Assembly (NCBI GenBank): GCA_946478635.1
Contig: CAMLCX010000013.1
Coordinates: forward strand, 1 to 26,573
Direction of reading: 5' to 3'
Source: an uncultured Pseudomonadota bacterium
Lineage (GTDB): Bacteria; Desulfobacterota_B; Binatia; UBA9968
Length of the DNA stretch: 26,573 bases
In this document: in pieces, positions 7,823 through 14,500 of the stretch
Layout: every line of letters starts with the position of its first letter
How positions within the stretch are numbered: position 1 is the first letter of the stretch
The notes under the pieces: model-generated
The model's database searches: none
What the model saw: the letters and a program-made list of their open reading frames with translations, nothing else
Told to the model about the DNA's origin: nothing
Position numbers and translations under genes: made by a program

Positions 7823-7887
7823 GGAAATGGGAGGGTTGAGATGGCAATCAGTGCAGTGGCGCTGCCGCGGCCACCCTCCCGATTTCC
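7823..7887. repeat. Inverted repeat hairpin between repeat copies B and C
   Basis: The left arm GGAAATGGGAGGGT (7823-7836) pairs with ACCCTCCCGATTTCC (7873-7887) with a single unpaired base. Because copies B and C flank it in opposite orientation, the whole stretch 7748-7915 forms one large imperfect palindrome without an open reading frame of note. Confidence 0.5.
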
Positions 7888-7915
7888 CGAGTAGCGCGCA
7901 GCGCGTAGCGAGGGA
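7886..7915 (+). repeat. Palindromic repeat family, copy C
   Basis: The copy reads CCCGAGTAGCGCG, then CAGCGCGTAGCGAGGGA. Stem GCGC/GCGC. It matches copy D at all but one position over 30 bases and is separated from it by only 14 bases. Confidence 0.7.
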
Positions 7916-7929
7916 CTCTCATCCGTTGT

Positions 7930-7959
7930 CCCGAGTAGCGCCCAGCGCGTAGCGAGGGA
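7930..7959 (+). repeat. Palindromic repeat family, copy D (next to the GIY-YIG stop codon)
   Basis: The copy reads CCCGAGTAGCGCC, then CAGCGCGTAGCGAGGGA. Its last base is directly adjacent to the stop codon (7960-7962) of the GIY-YIG gene, so the repeat forms the immediate 3' boundary of that gene. Confidence 0.7.
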
Positions 7960-8280
7960 TTAGTTTTGATTACCCCGTCTCTGCCGATATGCCTGCCAGT
8001 CTTTGCGCGCCGCTTGCTTCAATTCTTCAATTTTGCCCTCGATCAAAGCCTCTTTCTTGCGCCGGCTCCATTTCTTGATTTGCGCCTCGGCCACCTTTGC
8101 TTCTTCGCGGGTCGGGAATTCTTCGAACCAAACGAGTGTAATCGGCAAGCGTGTAGCGGTGTAGCCGGAACCGAGCCCGCTACCATGCTGCGCAACACGC
8201 CGCTCCAGCTCGTCAGTGTGTCCGACATAATACGACTGGTCGGAACACCGCAGGATGTAAGTGAAAAAGGAGCGGGCCAT
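7960..8280 (-). CDS. Small GIY-YIG nuclease-fold protein (UPF0213-like)
   Basis: The 106-residue product begins MARSFFTYILRCSDQSYYVG, in which TYILRC...YYVGHT is the GIY-YIG signature, followed by the conserved arginine in ELERRVAQH and a glutamate/lysine-rich C-terminal helix (AQIKKWSRRKKEALIEGK). This is the single-domain GIY-YIG class often annotated as an excinuclease-like or UPF0213 protein. Members are thought to bind or cut DNA, but no cellular role is firmly known. The ATG at 8280 lacks a close Shine-Dalgarno. The gene fits exactly between two inverted copies of a palindromic repeat, which suggests a link between protein and repeat as discussed in the findings. Confidence 0.88.
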   Translation of the reverse strand: MARSFFTYILRCSDQSYYVGHTDELERRVAQHGSGLGSGYTATRLPITLVWFEEFPTREEAKVAEAQIKKWSRRKKEALIEGKIEELKQAARKDWQAYRQRRGNQN

Positions 8281-8340
8281 GACAACGCTTAGCTCCGATC
8301 GCCTGACCCTTTATCGTTTGCCAAGCAGTGCAAAACCGAG

Positions 8341-8375
8341 CCCTCGCTACGCGGCCCCAAAGGCCGCTACTCGCG
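8341..8375 (-). repeat. Palindromic repeat family, copy E
   Basis: In reverse orientation this copy reads CGAGTAGCGGCC, loop, GGGCCGCGTAGCGAGGG. Stem GGCC/GGCC, again different in sequence but fully paired. It lies 60 bases upstream of the GIY-YIG start and faces copy D. A short extra hairpin (CCTGGA/TCCAGG, 8421-8438) follows in the otherwise empty spacer up to 8552. Confidence 0.7.
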
Positions 8376-8552
8376 CAGTCGGATTGAAAGCGCAACGGCT
8401 CTCAGGTTATTTGCAATTGTCCTGGACAGCGCTCCAGGCCAAATTTCGTTTTCGTACTTTTACGCGCTCTCTCGGCTAAATATCCAATTCCAAAAACTTC
8501 CACCTTTGTGCTCTAGCCGCGCTTTGTAGCTAAACTCAGAAATCGGATTTGC

Positions 8553-9491
8553 TTAAGCCGTTAAAATCCTGTCGATGTCCTTCAACTGATCGACGGTGAG
8601 ATTCCAATCAGCCGCCTTAACATTACTGATTACATGATCGACCGTTCTTGCGCCGGTGATCACCGAACAGACGCTCGGTTGCGCCAATAACCAGGCTTGC
8701 GCCAGTTCGTTGACGCCGCGACCGTGGGCTTTAGCCCAGGCCGAGAGTTTCATGACAACGTTATAGTTTTTCTCGATCATCAACTCTTGAACCGCGCGCG
8801 CCGATTCGCCGCGTGAACCGGGAGGAGGAGGTTTGCCCATCTCATACTTGCCGGTGAGAAAGCCTCCAGCGAGTGGATAGTAGGGCACAAAGCCGACCTT
8901 GTGGGCGCGGCAATAGGGCAGAATCTCGCTCTCCACGTCGCGCTTCAGCATGTTGTATTCGGACTGAAGCACAACGAATCGGCTCCAGCCCTTGAGCTCG
9001 GCTAAAACATTCGCATGCGCCAATTGCCAGGACGCATACGCCGACGCGCCGATGTAACCGATCTTTCCCATGCGGATGAGATCGTCCAAACCGCGCAGCG
9101 TTTCTTCGATCGGCGTTGTTTCGTCCCAGCGGTGGCAGTAGTAAAGACCGATGCGCTCGGTCCGCAACCGGCGCAGGCTCTGGTCCACGGCTTCGAGCAT
9201 ATGATAGCGCGATGCGCCCCAGCTGTTGGCGCTGGTTTTCCGCGGAAACGAAAACTTGGTCGCGAGGACGACTTGATCCATGCGCCCATTCAGCGCATGA
9301 CCCAAAGTTTCCTCGGAGGCTCCCTCGTTGTAGACATCGGCCGTATCGATGAAATTAATGCCTCTGTCGAGCGACGCGTCAACGATCCTGTTGACTTCTG
9401 CCTGCGGCACCTCCGCTGAACCGAAACGGTTGGCGCCGAGTCCGACGACGGACACGCGCACGCCAGAATGACCCAGTTGGCGGTACTCCAT
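8553..9491 (-). CDS. Aldo/keto reductase
   Basis: The 312-residue protein is a (beta/alpha)8-barrel NADPH-dependent oxidoreductase that would reduce an aldehyde or ketone, or act on a sugar-like substrate; the true substrate is not evident. The catalytic tetrad is complete: D49 and Y54 in FIDTADVYNEG, K79 in LATKF, and H120 in YYCHRWDETT. The N-terminal beta-hairpin MEYRQLGHSGVRVSVVGLG and the C-terminal cofactor region SVITGARTVDHVISNV are typical of the family, closest in style to YghZ/Tas or potassium-channel beta-like members. The ATG at 9491 has an excellent TAAGGAG seven bases upstream. It stands alone, with 55 bases to the next upstream gene and the repeat island downstream. Confidence 0.95.
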   Translation of the reverse strand: MEYRQLGHSGVRVSVVGLGANRFGSAEVPQAEVNRIVDASLDRGINFIDTADVYNEGASEETLGHALNGRMDQVVLATKFSFPRKTSANSWGASRYHMLEAVDQSLRRLRTERIGLYYCHRWDETTPIEETLRGLDDLIRMGKIGYIGASAYASWQLAHANVLAELKGWSRFVVLQSEYNMLKRDVESEILPYCRAHKVGFVPYYPLAGGFLTGKYEMGKPPPPGSRGESARAVQELMIEKNYNVVMKLSAWAKAHGRGVNELAQAWLLAQPSVCSVITGARTVDHVISNVKAADWNLTVDQLKDIDRILTA

Positions 9492-9546
9492 GGAATCTCC
9501 TTAGTGGTATGAGCCTGCTTATTAAAGGATGGACTTTGAATTCAAG

Positions 9547-9912
9547 CTAGCGCTTGCGCATGGCGGAGGAAATCGGCCGCACCACGCGTTGCGGCTTCCG
9601 GCCAAAACGGTCTCGGCCGCAGTTCCAGCATTCGGAAAATTGACCCTCGATCACCTCTCCGCAGCCACTACAATGCCATGGCTTTTTCACTGAATGTAAC
9701 GGCGCGAGGGTTTTCTTGAGAATCGCCCGGGCTCGCCCCAGCTTGTCATCATCGATGATCCAAAGCTCGGGCCAGCATTCGACCGGCGGCAGCTCTCCGG
9801 CCGCGCTGATCAGATCGCTATTCCTCGTAATGCACCGGATGCCGAACGTATCCAAGACATTCTTAAGATGGCCGATCATTAACGGATCTTTAGCGCTATG
9901 AAGCCGCTTCAT
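9547..9912 (-). CDS. DUF2007-domain protein with a C-terminal zinc ribbon
   Basis: From the ATG at 9912 the product has 121 residues. The first 70, starting MKRLHSAKDPLMIGHLKNVL and continuing through ITRNSDLISAAGELP to LWIIDDDKLGRARAILKK, match the DUF2007 (putative signal-transducing, ACT-like) fold, which usually begins with a short strand of this type. The tail holds CSGCGEVIEGQFSECWNCGR, a four-cysteine zinc ribbon often found with this domain. The longer frame, open to 10017, would overlap the preceding gene and lacks sense as protein, so the inner ATG is chosen. It starts 19 bases after the upstream dioxygenase stop and is probably translated from the same mRNA. The function is unknown. 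Confidence 0.82.
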   Translation of the reverse strand: MKRLHSAKDPLMIGHLKNVLDTFGIRCITRNSDLISAAGELPPVECWPELWIIDDDKLGRARAILKKTLAPLHSVKKPWHCSGCGEVIEGQFSECWNCGRDRFGRKPQRVVRPISSAMRKR

Positions 9913-9931
9913 ATTACTTCGGCAAAAAGCC

Positions 9932-10276
9932 TTATTCCCCGCGCCGCAGCGCCTTCTCGTTAAGCTTGAGTCGCGTGCCGAGCCATAGGGAACGCTCCAG
10001 GTGATCGCCGTAGCCATCGCCGGTCGATGGATGCACCAGCACGGACAAGCCTTCGCGGTGGAGCATCAGCCAGGGAACGACGTGAGCAAACTCTTCCGGC
10101 GCAAAGACTGCTTGGTACATGGCGTCGAGGTGCGGCCCGACGGCCTCGTCGTGCCAGCTGCCAAGCTGCACGTTGAACGCAGTTAATCCTTGGCGAACCC
10201 GCGCAGCCGCATCCCGTGTCTTCGCCGGATCATAATAGATGTGAGCATGATAACCTTTGATTACCCGTTCGCCCAT
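9932..10276 (-). CDS. DOPA 4,5-dioxygenase family protein
   Basis: The 114-residue protein matches the compact DOPA 4,5-dioxygenase family, whose plant/fungal relatives open the catechol ring of DOPA; bacterial members mostly have no proven substrate. Conserved histidines that may hold iron occur in IKGYHAHIYYD (about 7-17), LGSWHDEAVGPH (about 38-49) and LSVLVHPSTGDGYGDH (about 77-92). The phrase VPWLMLHREGLSVLVHP is characteristic. The ATG at 10276 is preceded by GAGGTG at a workable distance. It is followed after 19 bases by the DUF2007 gene, forming a two-gene unit. Confidence 0.88.
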   Translation of the reverse strand: MGERVIKGYHAHIYYDPAKTRDAAARVRQGLTAFNVQLGSWHDEAVGPHLDAMYQAVFAPEEFAHVVPWLMLHREGLSVLVHPSTGDGYGDHLERSLWLGTRLKLNEKALRRGE

Positions 10277-10440
10277 GTGCCACCTCGCCGCCTGACGCTC
10301 TGCGAACTTTTTATCAAATCTAAACGGTGGAAGCCAAACGGTCAGAAAACTGGACGGAAGAAAAAAGCAGGGAATTCTCGCGGCAGGCGCGAAAGTTAGT
10401 AAAGGCGCTATCGCAAAAAGGGTTTGAAGGATCTACGCGA

Positions 10441-10635
10441 TCAGGAGCGAACCGGCTCCGGTAAAACCTCGTCGGGGAATATATATTCATGACCCGCAGC
10501 GCCGAAATTAACCAAAATCAATTGGCGGCCCATATTCTCCACCATTCTAACAAACGTACCTTCTCTGGGCAGCAAAACACCGGTTTTTTGGGATCGAATG
10601 GGTTTTGCAGTTTTTAATAGGTCTCCAGGGCTCAT
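10441..10635 (-). CDS. Small protein of unknown function (64 residues)
   Basis: From the ATG at 10635 the product is 64 residues. The start is fixed by AAAGGAGAG (10641-10649, minus strand) six to ten bases upstream, one of the best ribosome binding sites in the window; the frame is also open to 10662 but without such a site. The middle reads LLPREGTFVRMVENMGRQLI, then VNFGAAGHEYIFPDEVLPE. That pattern (a small beta-barrel-like sequence ending in FPDEV or FPHEV) recurs in many short proteins of uncultured bacteria, from memory, but has no function that I know of. It stands alone, on the edge of an AT-richer non-coding stretch. Confidence 0.72.
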   Translation of the reverse strand: MSPGDLLKTAKPIRSQKTGVLLPREGTFVRMVENMGRQLILVNFGAAGHEYIFPDEVLPEPVRS

Positions 10636-10662
10636 TGACTCTCCTTTCGCAGCTCGAATCAA

Positions 10663-11331
10663 CGTGTTTTACTTTCCTCTGGGCTCCTGATGTCGTCTCT
10701 TGTTGTTACCTCACTCTCCACTCTTTAGACGCCTGACATAAGCAAATGAATGCAATCATAAGACCAATCACCGCAAGTCCTTAACGGCCGACGTAACCGC
10801 ACAAAAGGCCGCTTGGCTTCAACTCCTCCCGCCCGGCAAAATGGACAAAAATTGCTGTAACTTTGCGGCCTTAGACTTCGCGTTTCTCAAAGGTTCTTGA
10901 TATCGACAATTTGTTTAAAACTGCCTTTTTACTCAACACTGCTAAAAATTAGGGCACATGGGACTAATTTTCGAAACTCTGCTGCTCAAAAAATGCCGGC
11001 GTCGGCAGAAAAATTCGTACAAAAATTCATCCCCAAACCGCCCCGGCTTGCGCCTCGTGACCTCATGGCACTCTAGCGAACTCGAATCCCCCGGGCAGTG
11101 CCTCGGAGTCGGCGGTCATCACCGCCGCTATACCCAACTGGCATTGCGATGGAGCACACTGAAAAAAATTTGCTAGAACTGGCCGTATGGGAGCCAGTAG
11201 TCTCTGTCGACCGGCGGTGCGGGGCCTGCTCATTCAAAAATCGGAACGGGGAAAATCTGCTCAGGAGAGGTTGCTGAATACGGACACGACTGTAAAAGTC
11301 TGATCATCGCTGCTGCAACAATAGGTATCAC
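10663..11331. other. Unexplained AT-richer intergenic stretch with several hairpins
   Basis: No convincing coding region is visible on either strand. Structures seen: AAAATTAG/CTAATTTT at 10945-10971; a terminator-like hairpin at 10988-11007; GGCACT/AGTGCC at 11067-11102; GGCGGT-catc-ACCGCC at 11111-11126; and CTGGC/GCCAG at 11179-11197. I checked for tmRNA, RNase P RNA and SRP RNA signature words and found none. It may hold a small RNA gene or the eroded remains of one or more genes. Confidence 0.4.
10988..11007 (-). terminator. Candidate intrinsic terminator
   Basis: On the minus strand the sequence reads TGCCG, loop ACGC, CGGCA and then six T residues (10993-10988). The five-pair GC-rich stem plus U-run fits a small intrinsic terminator. 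It lies about 340 bases past the zinc-finger gene, so it would end a long 3' region or a separate small RNA. Confidence 0.45.
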
Positions 11332-11358
11332 AAAAAAAATAAAATTGCTATTTTTTTT
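11332..11358. terminator. AT-only palindrome at the end of the zinc-finger gene
   Basis: AAAAAAAATA (11332-11341) and TATTTTTTTT (11349-11358) pair perfectly across a seven-base loop. The stop codon TAG of the zinc-finger gene (11348-11350) lies within it. Such an A-stem/U-run could act as a weak bidirectional terminator; without GC pairs this is uncertain. Confidence 0.4.
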
Positions 11359-11560
11359 CTGATGATGCGGCGCTGGTCGGTTTGGCGGAGCTTAAACACG
11401 CCGAACAAACACCAATCAAACCTTTGAACCAGCCGCGCCAGAAATGAGATTGACAGGCAAGCTTGCCGCACCGAGAGCATTTTCTGCCGTCGAGCGGGTC
11501 AAACTTCGAACCGCAGATCGCGCAGGTAAAGGGAACGATAAGCATCGAGCTGAAAACCAT
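11348..11560 (-). CDS. Short zinc-finger protein of unknown function
   Basis: From the ATG at 11560 the product is 70 residues (a second ATG at 11545 would give 65). It contains CAICGSKFDPLDGRKCSRCG, then CQSHF and CSAC, so three CxxC-type or cysteine/histidine pairs that could bind two zinc ions, as in small B-box/RING-like or ribbon proteins. The frame is open upstream to 11680 but that part overlaps the large VWA gene and does not look like protein. The gene starts 31 bases after the VWA stop and may be the last cistron of that array. No good Shine-Dalgarno is seen for either ATG. I do not recognise the family. Confidence 0.6.
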   Translation of the reverse strand: MVFSSMLIVPFTCAICGSKFDPLDGRKCSRCGKLACQSHFWRGWFKGLIGVCSACLSSAKPTSAASSEKK

Positions 11561-11591
11561 TTCTAATTTGTGCGTTGAAAGTCTATCGAGA

Positions 11592-14500
11592 TTAACCAGC
11601 CGGCTCCACGCCGATCTTCCACCCGCGCCACTGGCGCAGCACCAAATCGCTGAGAAACAACAATAAGCCCGCGCCGGCAAGAGGCCACCAGGTTTCGAGT
11701 CCTTGCCGCCCTTTTCCGGGAGACGGGACGTATAGCCGCTTGAGGCCTTCGTCGAATTTTTCCGGATCGAGCATTTCGCCGCCGGTTTCCTCGGCGAGCC
11801 TGCTCAGCAACGAAAGATTCGGCCTTAGTTCGCGATATTCTTTCGGATAGGGCGCGATGTAAGGAACTGTGGCCAGCCCCACGGGAGCGGCTCCGGGATT
11901 GCCCTCGGCATAAAGCGAGATGAAATGAATGCCGTGCGAAGCGGGCTTAAATTTACTCTCGTAGCGGCCCGGCGCGCTTTGCTGGAAAACGCGCTCCTGA
12001 GTCGCTTGATCAGGCGACGTAATATTGGCTTTGACTTTCAAGTGATTTAGAAACCGGCCGTCGCCCGCCATGAGATCCGTGACGATTTTGATCGATTCTC
12101 CGTCCGCTTGAAAGTCTGTCGACATCCGGGTCTCCAGGAGTTTGCGCATCGTATCCCGGGCGAGCTGGCTCGCCCACTGCGAAAAGCCCGGCCAAGTGAC
12201 CCAGTCATGGCCCCAGCGTCCGCTTAAATCTGAAGTAAACGCCATCACCCGGCCAAGACCGTAGCGCCACGAAACCAGCAAAGGATCTTTGTCCGCGCGC
12301 ATCAACAGCTCGGCGCGCGATTTCGGATACGTCAGCACATAACCGCGCAGAGCCGGCAAAGTGGCTTGTGCGATGCCTTTCAGCGGGCCGGTCGGCGCAA
12401 CGATGGTCGGCGTAAAGTTTTTTTCGATCAAGAGATCGCGTGCGATCAACAGCGTTTCCGTGGTGAAAATCTGCGGGATCGTTTGCGGGTCGAGGGCGAC
12501 GTAACCCCGTCCCTTGCCATTCTTCGCGATGTCGGCCATGAGCGGCACATCGGCGTCGTTGCCGACCGACACCGTTGAAACGGTGATGCCGTCCCGGGCC
12601 ATTTTCTGGACCAGCGTTTGGAAGTCCGCCTTATCGGTAAGCCCGTCGGAAAGCACGATCACATGTTTGATCGCCGCCTGTTTGCCGGCAATCACGCGAT
12701 GCGCTTCGACCATGGCTTTGTACAGATCCGTGCCGCCGTCGGACTGCAGCGAGGAGAGCTTCTCCGAAATCCACTCGCCCTTGCCCACCTGGCGAAACGG
12801 CAGGGCCCAATCCCAGCTGGCGTCGAAGGCAAGAATACCGACCTGGTCGGTTGGATTCATGATGTCGGCGGCAGCGATCGCCGCCGCTTTGGCGAGATCG
12901 AGCTTGGTGCTGCCCTCCGAGCCGGCGCCCATGCTGCCGGATTTATCGATGACGAATAGCAGCGCCACGTGGGGCATTTCGAGCCGTGCCGGCGGCCGCA
13001 TATCGACCGGAAGAATCCGCTCCAGAGGGGTGCGAAAATATCCGCCCGCGCCGTAACTCTGCGAGCCGCCGACCACGAGCACGCCACCGCCAAAATCACG
13101 CACGTACTTTTCGATATTCTCCATCTTTGCGTGGGTCAGTTGAAAGGCGGGAACATTATCGAGCACCAAAAGGTCATAGGCGGAAAGCTCCGAGAGCGAC
13201 AGCGGATGGACCTGCGGCGAGGCCTCCGCAACGGCATAGCCTTGCACCTGCAATACGCGGGAAAGCACGCGCTGGCTCGCGCTTTCCGCCGATAGCAGGA
13301 GCACCCTCGGCGGCCCTTTTACGGCCACCACACCTTGCAACAAATTATTTTCCGCCAGCGTGTCGTTCGGCGATTCGACGAGCAGTTCGTAGGTATGATT
13401 GCCGCGCTCGCTCAGGCTATCGTGAAAGGACAACGGGTTGTTGCCGGCTTTAAGCTGCAGGTCCTGTTCCGCTCGCAACTTTCCGTCGCGCAATAGGCGC
13501 ACCCGCGCGGGCGCGGCGCGCAGGCTTTCAATAACGCCGCGAACTTCGAAGCCTTCGGCACTGTCAACCAGTCGCGGCAGGGTCAAATCGCTTAGATAAA
13601 TTTCATTGTTGCCGCGCGCGAGGCTTACCGGCACGGTCCACACCTGGACGTCCTGGGCGCGCAGCAACGGCAGCACTCGAGTGATTTCACCGCGGTTTTC
13701 ATTACCATCTGAAATCAAAAGAATTTTTCCCTGCCGATCCTCACCGACCTGCGCCAGCGCGGCTTGCAGGGCCGCTTGAATGTCCGTTTGGTCGCGATCG
13801 AGGCGCGTGCCAAAGTCAACCGCCGGCATTTCATCGCGCGGCAGCGATTCCCATTCCGGCGCGCGACCGAAGGACAAAAGTCCCGTGCGTACGTTGGGCG
13901 TTCTGAATCGAGCCGCGGTCTCGATAATCGCCTGAGCCTTTTCACGCCCCTCCTGGCCGACGCTGCGCGACAGATCGACACCGATAATGACATCGAGCGC
14001 CGTGGTCGATCGAAAAATGCGCGGATTGACGATGGCCATCGCGAGGATCGCGAGCGCCGCGCCGCGAACGACGATGGGATAGATCGGCATGCTCTGGCGA
14101 AACGCCAGATAAAATTCCAAGCCAAGGAGAATCAGCACCGCGCCGAGCAGCGCCGGCCAGAGAGAAGATCCGCTTTCCAGCACGCTCCCACCCTCGGCGT
14201 TTTGCGTGGCGCCGGCCGTGAAATTAACGTCCGGCACGATCTGCGACTCCTCTTCGTCGAGCAGATTGACGGCAAAGCTGTCCTCGCGCTCGGCGCTTTT
14301 AAAGGAGTAAAAACCCACCTGGGAAGTGTCGGTAAAGACCCACTTCCCAGCCTTTGCGGTAAAGCTCTCCCTCCGACCGGACGGCGCAGTAATTTCCACC
14401 GGCCCGTCGCTACCCGGCAAGCGCAGCGTGACCGGAGCGCCAGCTTGGGCCGTCTGGCCGGGAAACTCGAGACGCTGCGGTTGAAACCATTCAAGCGCAT

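Larger units (their letters stand above)
7930..8375. mobile_element. Candidate GIY-YIG mini-element bounded by inverted palindromic repeats
   Basis: The unit consists of repeat copy D (7930-7959), the GIY-YIG gene on the minus strand (7960-8280), a 60-base leader and repeat copy E (8341-8375) in inverted orientation. No other gene lies inside. The arrangement resembles REP palindromes around a RAYT transposase, but with a GIY-YIG nuclease-fold protein in place of a Y1 transposase. Mobility is inferred from the arrangement and from extra copies of the same palindrome nearby; no target duplication was identified. Confidence 0.4.

Noticed and set aside
7284..7847. A 187-residue minus-strand open frame through the repeat island
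   Set aside because: It runs through palindromic repeats and is out of frame with the MutS-I-like sequence; the translation looks random.
7664..8375. CRISPR array made of the repeated CGAGTAGC words
   Set aside because: Spacing is uneven (14 to more than 380 bases), orientation is mixed and a gene lies between copies; no cas genes are present.
10190..10399. Short plus-strand open frame between the dioxygenase and the small gene
   Set aside because: It overlaps the dioxygenase start, lacks a ribosome binding site and is low in complexity (KKKAGNSRGRR).
11067..11102. A tRNA, suggested by the T-loop-like GAACTCGAATCC
   Set aside because: No acceptor, D-arm or anticodon arm can be built around it on either strand; it is only a short hairpin.
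10958..11176. Short plus-strand open frame in the unexplained stretch
   Set aside because: No ribosome binding site, no recognisable pattern, and it reads straight through several hairpins.
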